From Zea mays (taxonomy: Eukaryota > Streptophyta > Magnoliopsida > Poales > Poaceae): a DNA stretch of 64,000 nt. Below, one piece after another: positions 1 to 11,254 of this stretch (positions within the stretch are counted from its first letter, which is position 1; each line of letters begins with the position of its first letter). The stretch lies in the NCBI RefSeq assembly GCF_902167145.1, contig NC_050097.1, forward strand, positions 175,924,923 through 175,988,922, in the 5' to 3' direction. Below the pieces are notes generated by a model. The model was not told the DNA's origin and did not search any database. It saw only the letters and a list, made by a program, of their open reading frames with translations. Made by a program: the position numbers and the translations under genes.

Positions 1-1
1 G

Positions 2-3000
2 CCTCGCATCGATCAAATCGTGGATTCCACTGCTGGGTGCGAAACCCTGTCTTTCCTCGACGCCTACTCAGGGTATCACCAGATCAGGATGAAAGAGTCC
101 GACCAGCTCGCGACTTCTTTCATCACGCCCTTCGGCATGTACTGCTATGTCACCATGCCGTTCGGTTTGAGGAATGCGGGCGCGACGTATCAGCGGTGCA
201 TGAACCATGTGTTCGGCCAACACATCGGTCGCACGGTCGAGGCCTACGTCGATGACATCGTAGTCAAGACAAGGAAAGCTTCCGACCTCCTCTCCGACCT
301 TGAAGTAACATTCCGATGTCTCAAAGCGAAAGGCGTCAAGCTCAATCCCGAGAAGTGTGTCTTCGGGGTCCCCCGGGGCATGCTCTTGGGGTTCATCGTC
401 TCCGAGCGGGGCATCGAAGCCAACCCGGAGAAGATCGCAGCCATCACCAGCATAGGGCCCATCAAGGACTTAAAAGGCATACAGAGGGTCATGGGATGTC
501 TTGCGGCCCTGAGCCGCTTCATCTCACGCCTCGGCGAAAGAGGCCTGCCACTGTACCGCCTCTTAAGGAAGGCCGAGTGCTTCGCTTGGACCCCTGAGGC
601 CGAGGAAGCTCTCGGGAACCTAAAGGCGCTCCTCACAAAGGCGCCTATCTTGGTGCCTCCAACTGATGGAGAAGCCCTCTTGGTCTACGTCGCCGCGACC
701 ACTCAGGTGGTTAGCGTCGCGATTGTGGTCGAGAGGCAAGAAGAGGGGCATGCATTGCCCGTTCAGAGGCCAGTTTACTTCGTCAGCGAGGTACTGTCCG
801 AGACCAAGATCCGCTACCCACAAGTTCAGAAGCTGCTATATGCAGTGATCCTGACGAGGCGGAAGTTGCGACACTACTTCGAGTCTCATCCGGTAACTGT
901 GGTGTCATCCTTCCCCCTGGGGGAGATCATCCAGTGCCGAGAGGCCTCGGGCAGGATTGCAAAGTGGGCGGTGGAAATCATGGGCGAGACAATCTCGTTC
1001 GCCCCTCGGAAGGCCATCAAGTCCCAGGTATTGGCGGACTTCGTAGCCGAATGGGTCGACACCCAGCTGCCGACGGCTCCGATCCAACCGGAGCTCTGGA
1101 CCATGTTTTTCGACGGGTCGCTGATGAAGACGGGAGCTGGCGCGGGCCTACTCTTCATCTCGCCCCTCGGGAAACACCTACGCTATGTGCTACGCCTCCA
1201 TTTCCCGGCGTCCAACAATGTGGCTGAGTACGAGGCTCTGGTCAACGGGTTGCGGATCGCCATCGAGCTAGGGGTCAGGCGCCTCGACGCCCGCGGTGAC
1301 TCGCAGCTCGTCATCGACCAAGTCATGAAGAACTCCCACTTTCGCGACCCAAAGATGGAGGCCTACTGCGATGAGGTTCGGCGCCTGGAAGACAAGTTCT
1401 ACGGGCTCGAGCTTAACCACATCGCTCGGCGCTACAACGAGACTGCGGACGAGCTGGCAAAAATAGCCTCGGGGCGAACAACGGTTCCCCCGGACGTCTT
1501 CTCCCGGGATCTGCATCAACCCTCCGTCAAGATCGACGACTCGCCCGAGCCTGAGGCGCCCTCGGTCCAGCCCGAGGTACCCTCGGCGCAGCCCGAGGCA
1601 CCCTCAGCTCGGCCCGAGGCGCCCTCGGTCCAGCCCGAGGTACCCTCGGCGCAGCCCGAGGCGCCCTCAGCTCGGCCCGAGGCGCCCTCGGTTCAGCCCG
1701 AGGTACCCTCGGCCTCCGAGGGCGAGGCACTGCACGTCGAGGAGGAGCGGAGCGGGGCCACGCCTGATCGAAATTGGCAGACCCCGTACCTGCAATATCT
1801 CCGCCAAGGAGAGCTACCCCTCGACCGAGCCGAGGCTCGGCGGGTAGCGCGATGCGCCAAGTCGTTCGTCTTGCTGGGCGATGAGAAGGAGCTCTACCAC
1901 CGCAGCCCCTCGAGCATCCTCTAGCGATGCATCTCCATCACCGAAGGTCAGGAACTCCTGCAAGAGATACACTCGGGGGCTTGCGGCCATCACGCAGCGC
2001 CTCGAGCCCTTGTCGGGAATGCTTTCAGGCAAGGCTTCTACTGGCCAACGGCGGTGGCTGACGCCACTAGAATTGTTCGCACCTGCGAAGGGTGTCAATT
2101 CTATGCGAAGCAGACCCACCTGCCCACTCAGGCTCTGCAGACGATACCCATCACCTGGCCCTTTGCTGTGTGGGGTCTGGACCTCGTCGGCCCCTTGCAG
2201 AAGGCGCCCGGGGGCTACACGCACCTGCTGGTCGCCATCGACAAATTCTCCAAGTGGGTCGAGGTCCGACCTCTGAAGAGCATCAGGTCCGAGCAGGCGG
2301 TGACGTTCTTCACCAACATCATCCATCGCTTCGGGGTCCCGAACTCCATCATCACCGACAACGGTACCCAGTTCACCGGCAGAAAATTCTTGGACTTCTG
2401 CGAGGATCACCACATCTGGGTGGACTGGGCCGCCGTGGCTCATCCCATGTCGAATGGGCAAGTAGAGCGTGCCAACGGCATGATTCTACAAGGGCTCAAG
2501 CCTCGGATTTACAACGACCTCAACAAGTTCGGCAAGCGATGGATGAAGGAACTCCCCTCGGTGGTCTGGAGCCTGAGGACAACGCCGAGCCGAGCCACGG
2601 GTTTCACGCCGTTCTTCCTGGTCTACGGGGCCGAGGCCGTCTTGCCCACTGACCTGGAATACGGCTCCCCGAGGATGAGGGCCTACAGCGATCAAAGCAA
2701 CCAAGTTAGCCGAGAAGACTCGCTGGACCAGCTGGAAGAGGCTCGGGACAAGGCCTTGCTACACTCGGCGTGGTACCAGCAGTCCCTGCGACGCTACCAC
2801 GCCCGAGGGGTCCGGCCCCGAGACCTCCAGGTGGGCGACCTGGTGCTTCGGCTGCGGCAAGACGCCCGAGGGAGGCACAAGCTCACGCCCCCCTGGGAGG
2901 GGCCATTCGTCATCGCCAAAGTTCTGAAGCCCGAAACGTACAAGCTGGCCAACAGTCAAGGCGAGGTCTACGGCAACGCTTGGAACATCCAACAGCTACG

Positions 3001-3016
3001 TCGCTTCTACCCTTAA
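2..3016 (+). pseudogene. pol: Huck-like pol fragment: RT, archaeal-type RNase H, integrase; one premature stop
   Basis: This is the C-terminal part of a Ty3/gypsy polyprotein, open from base 2. It would copy the element RNA into cDNA and insert it. The RT has the YVDD active site at 245-256. A first RNase H segment is followed by an archaeal-type RNase H (FFDGS near 1110, GDSQ near 1300), the dual arrangement typical of the Tat lineage. Integrase follows, with an HHCC zinc finger (about 1965-2095) and DDE residues in AIDKF (2240), TDNG (2355) and QVERAN (2462). A TAG at 1922-1924 stops the frame between RNase H and integrase; the same frame reopens and continues to TAA at 3014-3016, so there is no frameshift. 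The stop could come from one C-to-T change. Decay is light, which suggests a fairly young copy. Confidence 0.9.
1547..1714 (+). repeat. 63-bp in-frame minisatellite in the RNase H-integrase linker
   Basis: About 2.6 copies of a 63-bp unit encode a Pro/Glu/Ala/Ser-rich repeat (alternating PEAPS and PEVPS motifs) between the RNase H and the integrase zinc finger. The unit length is a multiple of three, so expansion leaves the pol frame open. The units are nearly identical, which fits recent slippage. Confidence 0.85.
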
Positions 3017-4719
3017 GATGTTTTCAAGTTGTTCATATACCTCGCACCCACGCAAAGTTTAGTCATCAAGGAAGGGTCGGCCTCGCCTCGGCAAAGCCTG
3101 ACCCTCCCTCGGGGGCTAAAAGGAGGGAACCCCCTCTGCGTTGAAATTTTCCTCGAAAAAAGATCTCTTCCGCCAGAATGTCTTTCGTGCTTTCTGACTA
3201 CTTCGAAAAGTGGATCCTGAAAACGACGGAGTACACGTAAGCAGCCAAGGTTGACCGAGCCGAGGGACTCCTACGCCTCCGGGATACGGATACCTCACTC
3301 ATCACCTTCTGCGATAAGTAACTCGCGTTCGGATAAAGTGATTCCGCGGACCGAACAAGTCTTCACGTTCGGAAGCTCTTCTGCCGGAGCGATCCTTCGA
3401 GCCTTCTCGACTGAGTCGGTGACAGGGCCTCATGGACGGGTGAAAGTACGCGTAAGCGGCAAGGCCAACCGAGCCGAGGGACTCCCACGCCTCCGGGATA
3501 CGGATACCTCACTCATCACCTTCCGCGAGAAGCAACTCTCGCTTGCACAAACATCCCTGTTACCGACAAAAAAGTCCAGATACTCGAAACAAGAGGAAAG
3601 GAGACGCAGTTTTACAACACAGCGAGGGTGTGTATTCTGGCCTCGGCAGCCGCAGAAGGCATACGCTACAAGACAATCTGATCCTGCAGGCTCGGGTCTT
3701 GACGCTGGAAGGGGGCAGCAGCACCCTCGGCATCGACAACAACTTCGGCGAGGTTTGACCTAGCCTCGGACGGCGACGCGGTCCGAAGACCTCCACTCCG
3801 AAGGGCGACGTCATCGCCACGCCCGGGCCATCGCCGCCAGGGTCTTCTCCGGGAATCCGGCCCGAGCAGCCGGCTCGGCCGGTCACCTCTGGGGCCTCGG
3901 CCAACCATCTTCCAAGGGCGCCAGCCCGACCCGAGGCCTCGGCTGGTCAACTCCGGCGTCGGTCCCGCTAACGGACAACCCGGCTAGGCTCCGGCCAACC
4001 AGGTTTTCATTTTCGAGCCAACTCCGCCTCTGTTCATGCTGATATCGCTACCCTTGGCCTCGGCTCGTCGAAGAGCGGCCAAGGGGTCCCTTTAACTAAG
4101 CTAGAGGAGCCTCAGACAACAAGGCCGACCGAGCCGAGGGACTCCTACGCCTCCAGGATACGGATACCTCACTCGTCACCTTGACACGGGGCGACTCATG
4201 CTTGGTGAAGCGGTTCAGATAATCAACAGGCGAGTCTTAGTGCTCGAAAATGGGGAGAAAACACGGCTCCGTGCCAAAATTACATACATGTTCAGGCCTC
4301 GACAGCCGCGATGAACAAAAACACTGGCATTCGAAGTGCCATTACAAACGGAACTCCGGTTCCCCCTCCGCAGGTACGAACAACCCCACTCCAGGGGGGA
4401 GGTCCTGCGGAGCAACAGAAGACCGACGAACGGCGCGCCGTCACCCGCTCCAGCAGCGGCGACGACGAAGACTTCTGCTCCGGGGGGCCGAACAGCGGCA
4501 GCACTGACCTCAGGGCGGGTGCTGCTGCTAGGAGGCCCCCGCCCATGCCCAAACTTGTGAGGCAAGGACGGGTAGAAGGCCGTAGAGTTGGAAGTCGGTC
4601 CGTGGGCGGCCCTGGCTATCTCGTCGGCGGAGGAACCTCTTCCAGCTGCCGTGGCAGACGCCGGCGCCGCGAGCGGCTCTGAAGCCACTCGCGTCCGAAA
4701 GCCAGGCACGCTGCAGCTG
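3017..4719 (+). other. Huck-like 3' non-coding region, left part, with dispersed ~55-bp repeats
   Basis: No convincing gene lies between the integrase stop and the nested insertion. A GC-rich unit with core GAGCCGAGGGACTC, ending in a GGATACGGATACCTCACTC-like stretch, occurs at about 3253-3308, 3466-3523 and 4126-4182. A minus-strand open frame (4709-4215, about 164 codons, no clear ATG, Ala/Ser/Arg-rich) resembles no family I know and probably reflects base composition. Many Tat elements carry extra or antisense ORFs in this position, so a degraded one cannot be excluded. Confidence 0.6.
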
Positions 4720-6350
4720 TGTAGGAAACAGGTGACGCCTAAGAGGGGGGGTGAATTAGGACTTCTAAAACTTTAACTAAACTAGGCCACAATTAAATCC
4801 CTAGAGCAAAACCTATGCAAATAATCAAACTAGAAAGTGCAAACTAGGTTTTGCCTAAGTGTTGCTATCTCTACCGCAATGGCTAAGTTTCAATCTACAC
4901 TAAATAAGTATGTATACAAGATTGAAACTTAAATGCTTAATATAAATGCGGAAACTTAAAGAGAAAAGTAGAGAAGCAAACTCTCATGGATGACGCCGGT
5001 ATTTTTACCGAGGTATCCGGAACCACGCAAGGTCCCGACTAATCCTCGTTGGTGCCCCTACGCAAAGGGAAGCCCACGCGAGGGCCAAGCACCTCGGTCG
5101 AGTAACTCCGTAGAGAGCCACGGGCCTTCTCCACGCGCAAGTGGTGCTCCGCTTCCGGCTCCTCTCGGACGCTCCCCGCCGTCTCCACTATCGAGCTTCC
5201 GGCCGAAACGCCGCGGGCCTCGTTCCCTCCGGTACACGGTGGCGGCCGTGACACAAACACGGTTGTCACGGTCTCGCAAGACTCTCGCCCCACTCGATAC
5301 AATTTCAACGGCCCGCGCAAGAGCCGAGGGGTTGTGTGGTTTGTCTAAACTCACTCAACTAACTAGGATTCACCTAGAGCAAGCGCTAATGCGGTCTAAC
5401 TAACCTAAGCACTTCGCAAAGCACCTACGCTAATCACCGAGTGATTCTATTAAGCACTTGGGTGTTTGAGCACTTGGAAATGTCTACAATATGCCTTGGT
5501 ATGTTGCTTGGGCTCCCACACCTTCAAATGGTTGATTGGATGAAGTATATATAGGCCCCAACTCAACTAGTCGTTGGAAAGCAGACTGTTGTAAGGGTGG
5601 CACACCGGACAGTCCTGTCAGCCAACGGTGCGCCAACTGTGTGCCAACAATGCGCCAACGGTGAGCCAACGGTGCGCCAACAGTGTGCCAACGCTGTGCA
5701 GCCAACGACTAGTTCTGACACACCGGACAGTCCTGTCAGCCAACGGTGCGCCAACTGTGTGCCAATAGTGCGCCAACGGTGCGCCAACGGTGAGCCAACG
5801 GTGCGCCAACAGTGCGCCAACGCTGTGCAGCCAACGGCTAGTTCTGACACACCGGACAGTCCGGTGCACCAACTGTGTGCCAACGGTGAGCCAACTGTGT
5901 GCCACCGGTGAGCCAACTGTGTGCCACCGGTGTGCAGCCAACGGCTAGTTCTGAGCTAGCCGTTAGGTGCACCGGACAGTGAATAGTGACTGTCCGGTGC
6001 ACACCGGACAGTCCGGTGCCTTCTCTCAGAAAACTCTGTTGGCTGTCCTGTGCGCCAATTGTGTGCCACCGGTGAGCCAACTGTGTGCCACCGGTGCGCC
6101 AGCTAACAGCCCATCTTCTAGGTCTTCTGTATTTTATTCTTGGGCTCCTTTGGTATTGAGTCTTGGACTTCTAAGCTCTTTTTATGTCTTCATTTGAGGT
6201 GTTGCATCCTCAGTGTCTTAGTCCAATCCTCTTCGCATCCTGTGAACTATAAACATAAACACTAGCAAACACATTAGTTCACAGATTGTGTTAATCATCA
6301 AACACCAAAACTCATTTAGCCAAATGGCCCGGGGTCCATTTTTCCTTACA
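4720..6350 (-). repeat. LTR1 (3' LTR of the array)
   Basis: The LTR is 1631 bp, with plus-strand ends TGTAGG and CTTACA, giving TGTAAG...CCTACA in element orientation. A TATA box reads CTATATATAC on the minus strand at 5545-5554. Positions 5590-6105 hold short tandem units built from GCCAACGGTG and GCCAACTGTG, plus CACCGGACAGTCC palindromes. The polypurine tract of the element abuts it at 6351-6366. Confidence 0.93.
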
Positions 6351-6366
6351 ATCTCCCCCTTTTTGG
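6351..6366 (-). promoter_or_regulatory. Polypurine tract of unit A
   Basis: On the minus strand this reads AAAAAGGGGGAGA next to the 3' LTR. It is the expected plus-strand primer of the retrotransposon. The same sequence recurs at 20932-20947 for unit B. Confidence 0.85.
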
Positions 6367-6669
6367 TGATTGATGACAACACAACCAAAGCAAGCAAATA
6401 TAACAAACATTTGAATGAAAATATGCAATCTACTTGCTAGGATGCATGTTTTATCCCCACTTAGTGATATTATGGACTTAAGCCTCCCCTAACTCCATAA
6501 TTCACTTACTTCCTATTTTAGGACCAAATAACCAAAACCACTTGAAATACCATTTGTAGATATAAAATTTTAAGTTTGTGGTGTTTGCTGTTTGATATAG
6601 TTTTCATTGCTTTGGTCCCTAAACTTCTCCCCCTTTGGCATCAACCACCGAAAAGGAAGACATTAAAAG
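6351..6669 (-). other. Internal A non-coding region, part left of the cinful-like insertion
   Basis: This is non-coding DNA matching 20932-21250 of unit B almost base for base. It contains additional CTCCCCCT (polypurine-like on the minus strand) motifs, for example near 6629. It breaks at 6669 where the cinful-like element entered; the counterpart resumes at 16104. Confidence 0.85.
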
Positions 6670-7256
6670 TGTTGGGCCCATGCTTCGTTGCGCCGAAGGT
6701 CTTGCGTGAAGAAGCAGCTTCGGCTGAAATCGTCCCCAGGAAATGGCCGAAGGTTCCTTTTTATAGAGCTTCGGCGTTGCAAACCGACATAAAGATAGAA
6801 TGACCTTTTTATCCATAGAGGTCTAACATAATGTTGTAAACTTTTGTAAAGGGCATAATTGTAATTCGTCACAGGCTGCGTCCTGTGTCTATAAATAGAT
6901 GAACAGTACCCCCGTACTGTTCACGCTGACTTGGCATTTGCTTTTGCGTCACGCTTGTACTTTCTACCCTCTCTCAGGACCGAAGGTACATTTGTAATTT
7001 GATATCATTTCTATTTTTCCATGTTAATAAAATAGAAATGATTCTACGATGATGCTTATATTATATTTCATGCTTTATATAAGTCCTTCATCATTATTTG
7101 TTATGTTTACGAAGGTATTTCTCTTATGACCTTCGTCCCAGACTCATTATTTCCCGAAGAGGACATAATGCTTCGAAGGACGAAGGACTTTAACACTTAA
7201 CACTTTTTATGTTGCCTTGTTCTTAACTCTTAGCATTTGAGAACAAGTCCCCAACA
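6670..7256 (+). repeat. 5' LTR of the cinful-like element
   Basis: The LTR starts TGTTGGGCCCATGC and ends CCCCAACA. A TATA box (TATAAATAG) lies at 6890-6898, so transcription should start near 6920-6935. The many CCGAAG/CTTCGG words match the rest of the element. Confidence 0.95.
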
Positions 7257-7257
7257 T

Positions 7258-7269
7258 TGGCGCCCACCT
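7258..7269 (+). promoter_or_regulatory. Primer-binding site of the cinful-like element
   Basis: TGGCGCCCACCT follows the LTR after one base. TGG is the complement of a tRNA CCA end. I cannot name the tRNA with certainty. The zeon-like element at the right edge has the same site at 62293-62304. Confidence 0.75.
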
Positions 7270-7300
7270 CCGGTGAACTCACTTCCACTTTTCTGAGCTG

Positions 7301-10300
7301 ATGGCTTCGTTCAACAATCAAGCTGGAGTTGCTTCGGACCCGAAGCTGGTGCTCCCGATCACAGGTGGCTCGTCCTCAGAGCCAGCTAACAAGAAGCAGA
7401 AGAAGGAAGCGCAGAGAAGAGTACAGCATGTTGGGGTGCAAGGACCCTTCATCAAATCAAGATGGTCTCACATTCCTATTACCTTCTCTCAAGAGGACCT
7501 TCAGCTCAAAGATTACCCACACAACGATGCCATGGTTATCTCTTGTGTTATCAAAGGATTTCTGGTTCACAATGTCTTGGTCGATACAGGCAGTGCAGCT
7601 GACATCATATTTGCTAAAGCCTTCAGACAGATGCAAGAGCCAGAAGATAAGATTCATGATGCTACACATCCTCTTTGTGGCTTCGGAGGAAGACAGATTG
7701 TAGCACTGGGCAAGATCACCATGTCAGTAACCTTCGGATTCATCAACAACACTAGAACTGAGCAAGTTGTGTTTGACATTGTTGACATGGAATATCCTTA
7801 CAATGCAATTATTGGTCGTGGTACTCTTAATGCCTTCGAAGCAATCCTTCATCCTGCCTATCTTTGCATGAAGATACCTTCGGACCAAGGGCCTATTGCT
7901 ATCCATGGAAGCCAGGAAGCTGCTAGAAGGGCCGAAGGAAGCTGGACCGACTCCAAGGCAATCCATAATATAGATGGAACTGAAGCTTGTGAACAGTACA
8001 AATTCAGAAGGGAGAAGGCAGCTTCAGCAGATCAGCCGAAGCCCATGCTATTGTGTGAAGACATAGCAGAGCAGAAGGTGCTGTTGGGCTCGCAATTATC
8101 TGAAGACCAGGAGAAAACCTTGATAAGGTTTTTATTCAACAACAAAGATGTTTTTGCATGGTCGGCTAATGATCTCTGTGGAGTAAACCGGGATGTTATT
8201 GAACATTCGCTCAATGTTGACCCATCCTTTAGACCCCGAAAGCAGAGGCTTCGAAAAATGTCTGATGACAAGGCCGAAGGGGCTCGCAACGAAGTAAAAA
8301 GACTCCTCAGTGCAGGAGTTATCAGAGAAGTGAAGTATCCAGAGTGGCTAGCTAACACTGTTATGGTGAAGAAGGCCAATGGCAAGTGGAGAATGTGTAT
8401 CGATTTCACAGATCTCAACAAGGCTTGTCCGAAGGACGAATTCCCGTTGCCAAGGATAGACTCTCTAGTCGATGCAGCAGCTTCTTCAGAGCTCATGAGT
8501 CTCTTGGACTGTTACTCAGGATATCATCAAATCTGGATGAAAAAGGAAGATGAGCCGAAAACTAGTTTCATAACTCCAAGTGGCACGTATTGCTATCTTC
8601 GGATGCCTGAGGGGCTCAAAAACGCTGGAGGAAGTTTCAGCAGAATGACTGCGAAGGTTCTTCAGTCTCAAATAGGCAGAAATGTGTTGACCTATGTTGA
8701 TGACATTATCGTCAAAAGCACGAAGCAGGAAAATCATATTGTTGATCTGCAGGAGACCTTCGCCAGCTTCAGACAAGCTGGTTTGAAGCTGAATCCAGAG
8801 AAATGTGTCTTCGGAGTAAAGAAGGGTAAATTTCTTGGATGCTTGGTTTCAACAAAGGGAATCGAAGCTAATCCAAATAAAATCGAAGCTATACTTCGAA
8901 TGGAGCCACCAACTACAAGAAAAGGGGCCCAAAGATTGACAGGAAGGCTGGCATCTCTCAACAGATTTATATCCAGATCAGCAGAAAGAAACTTACCATT
9001 TTTCGAGGTGCTGAAGTCAGCCGAAGTCTTTCAATGGGGCCCAAGTCAACAAAAAGCCTTCGAAGAGTTGAAGCAATACTTGATAGATCTCACAACATTA
9101 ACTCCGCCAACGCCAGGGGCTCCTCTGTTGTTATATGTGGCAGCTTCGCACTCAGCAGTAAGTGCGGCGCTTGTCCAGGAGAAGCTTTATGGCCAGCTTA
9201 AGAAGCAAGTTCCAGTGTATTTTGTATCTGAGGTCCTTAGTGTCTCAAAGAAAAATTATACAGAGCTGGAGAAGGTATTATATGCCGTTTTAATGGCATC
9301 CAGGAAGCTTCGGCATTATTTTCAGGCATACAATATCATTGTTCCTTCTTCGCAGCCGTTGAAGGATATAATGAGAAATAGAGAAGCTACTGGACGGATT
9401 GGGAAATGGGCTGCAGAGCTCAACGAATTTTACATTGATTATGTGCATAGATCTTCGATCCAGTCTCAAGCATTGGCAGATTTCATTGCCGACTGGACGC
9501 CAGGGGCTCAGGATGAAGAAGCAAATAAAGATGCCGAAGTGTGGACAGTGTTTTGTGATGGCTCTTGGGGAATCTTCGGAGCAGGTGCAGCTGCTGTGTT
9601 GGTTTCACCATCCAATGTCAAAACTTGTTATGCAGCAAGACTTGATTTCAGCTGCACGAACAATATTGCTGAGTACGAAGCCCTGCTTTTGGGCCTTCGG
9701 AAATTAAAGGCAATGGGAATCAGAAGGGCAATTCTTAAAACTGATTCCCAGGTGGTTTCGGGTCATGTTGACAAAAGTTGCAAGGCTAAAGATCCGAAGC
9801 TTGAAAAATATCTAGATACGGTCCGAAGGATCGAGGCATCCTTCGAAGGATTCTCTGTCAAGAATATTCCTCGAGGACAAAATGAGCATGCTGATTTGCT
9901 AGCTAAGTCTGCGGCACAGGGGCTGCCGTTACCTTCGGATGTGTTCTTCGAAACAATAAAGGCACCTTCAGTGGAGCTCCTTGAAAGAGCAGTCCTCAAC
10001 ATATCTCCTGTTTACAGCGAAGATTGGAGAACTGAAATAATCTCTTACCTTCAGGGTAAGTCCCTTTCAGATGACGAAGCTTACAATAAAAGAATAGAGG
10101 CAAGAGCTCGTCCGTATGTCATGATAGAAGGGGAATTATACAAACATGGAGTTTGTGCTCCGCTGCTCAAGTGCTTATCTAGAGCCGAAGGTATAGAGTT
10201 GATGAAAGAGATACATGCAGGCCTGTGTGGATCCCACATTGGATCCAGGCCATTACTTGGGAAAGTCTTCCGCCAAGGGTTTTATTGGCCGAAGGCAGCT

Positions 10301-11254
10301 TCGGATGCGGCGGAGTTAGTGCAAAAGTGCGAAGGTTGTCAGAAATGTGCAAGAGATCAAAAACAACCTTCGTCTTTGACACAGCTGATACAACCCATCT
10401 GGCCATTGCAAAGGTGGGGCCTTGACTTGTTGGGCCCATTACCACCGGCTCAAGGGAATCTAAAATATGTTATAGTGGCTGTGGAGTATTTTTCCAAGTG
10501 GATTGAGGCGAAGCCATTGGCCACAATAACTTCGGCCACTGTCCAAAAGTTTTTCTGGCAGAATATTGTCTGTCGCTTCGGGGTACCGAAGGCAATTACT
10601 GTAGATAATGGAACGCAGTTTGACTCCGAAGCTTTCAGAAATTTCTGTGATCAAATTGGAACGAAGATCCATTTTGCGTCAGTCAGGCATCCGGAGTCAA
10701 ATGGGCTCGTTGAAAGGGCCAACGACATTATAATGACAGGAATAATGAAGTTAATCTTCAATCAACCCAGGGGAAAGTGGCCAGATCAGTTAATCAAAGT
10801 GGTGTGGAGCCACAATACAACAACATCAAGGTCTACAGGCTTTACCCCATTCAAATTATTATTCGGTGACGAAGCAATAACTCCGGAGGAAGCAAAAGCT
10901 GGATCAGTAAGAGTAGTAGCTTCGGCAGAATCAGGTCCCGAAGATGCTTGCCTTGTGGAAAAGGATGCTTTAGAAGGGATCAGGCTTCAGGCCGTGGAGA
11001 ATATCAATAAATATCAGGCTGAAACAGTTAAATGGCGAGATAGAAAAGTCCGGCTAAAAAATATTGAGCCGGGACACTTGGTGCTTCGGAGAGTGGCTAA
11101 CCCAGATACAGTGGGTAAGCTACAGTTGAAATGGGAAGGACCATTCTTAGTAGTATCTTCGTCAAGGCCTGGATCATACAGATTGAAGGACATGGATGGC
11201 AACGAAATTCCAAGGTCTTGGAATGCGGATGAGCTTCGGCGATACTATGTATAA
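7301..11254 (+). CDS. pol: cinful-like protease-RT-RNase H-integrase polyprotein (1317 aa), no gag
   Basis: An uninterrupted 1317-codon frame starts 31 bases after the PBS. Aspartic protease has VDTGS near residues 93-98. RT has YVDD near 465-468. The dual RNase H includes an archaeal-type domain (FCDGS near 751). Integrase has an HHCC finger (about 970-1018) and a core with D1102 and E1138, the normal D-35-E spacing, but the first catalytic Asp is replaced by Glu1062 (GAG at 10484-10486, in VAVEYFSKW). The Huck-like and Tekay-like copies here keep Asp at that position. RT also reads MPEGLKN where Phe is usual. There is no gag domain or zinc knuckle, so particles would need Gag in trans. The frame is intact, but integration activity is doubtful. 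Confidence 0.93.
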   Translation: MASFNNQAGVASDPKLVLPITGGSSSEPANKKQKKEAQRRVQHVGVQGPFIKSRWSHIPITFSQEDLQLKDYPHNDAMVISCVIKGFLVHNVLVDTGSAADIIFAKAFRQMQEPEDKIHDATHPLCGFGGRQIVALGKITMSVTFGFINNTRTEQVVFDIVDMEYPYNAIIGRGTLNAFEAILHPAYLCMKIPSDQGPIAIHGSQEAARRAEGSWTDSKAIHNIDGTEACEQYKFRREKAASADQPKPMLLCEDIAEQKVLLGSQLSEDQEKTLIRFLFNNKDVFAWSANDLCGVNRDVIEHSLNVDPSFRPRKQRLRKMSDDKAEGARNEVKRLLSAGVIREVKYPEWLANTVMVKKANGKWRMCIDFTDLNKACPKDEFPLPRIDSLVDAAASSELMSLLDCYSGYHQIWMKKEDEPKTSFITPSGTYCYLRMPEGLKNAGGSFSRMTAKVLQSQIGRNVLTYVDDIIVKSTKQENHIVDLQETFASFRQAGLKLNPEKCVFGVKKGKFLGCLVSTKGIEANPNKIEAILRMEPPTTRKGAQRLTGRLASLNRFISRSAERNLPFFEVLKSAEVFQWGPSQQKAFEELKQYLIDLTTLTPPTPGAPLLLYVAASHSAVSAALVQEKLYGQLKKQVPVYFVSEVLSVSKKNYTELEKVLYAVLMASRKLRHYFQAYNIIVPSSQPLKDIMRNREATGRIGKWAAELNEFYIDYVHRSSIQSQALADFIADWTPGAQDEEANKDAEVWTVFCDGSWGIFGAGAAAVLVSPSNVKTCYAARLDFSCTNNIAEYEALLLGLRKLKAMGIRRAILKTDSQVVSGHVDKSCKAKDPKLEKYLDTVRRIEASFEGFSVKNIPRGQNEHADLLAKSAAQGLPLPSDVFFETIKAPSVELLERAVLNISPVYSEDWRTEIISYLQGKSLSDDEAYNKRIEARARPYVMIEGELYKHGVCAPLLKCLSRAEGIELMKEIHAGLCGSHIGSRPLLGKVFRQGFYWPKAASDAAELVQKCEGCQKCARDQKQPSSLTQLIQPIWPLQRWGLDLLGPLPPAQGNLKYVIVAVEYFSKWIEAKPLATITSATVQKFFWQNIVCRFGVPKAITVDNGTQFDSEAFRNFCDQIGTKIHFASVRHPESNGLVERANDIIMTGIMKLIFNQPRGKWPDQLIKVVWSHNTTTSRSTGFTPFKLLFGDEAITPEEAKAGSVRVVASAESGPEDACLVEKDALEGIRLQAVENINKYQAETVKWRDRKVRLKNIEPGHLVLRRVANPDTVGKLQLKWEGPFLVVSSSRPGSYRLKDMDGNEIPRSWNADELRRYYV

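Noticed and set aside
5597..5945. CRISPR-like short repeats
   Set aside because: Plant nuclear LTR subrepeats with no unique spacers of constant length and no cas genes.
5484..6080. Several open frames on both strands with repetitive AHRWHTVG / CANGEPTV translations, also at 20065-20661 and 25211-25885
   Set aside because: They are all readings of the GCCAACGGTG-type LTR tandem repeats; present in multiple frames, no start context, and identical in each LTR.
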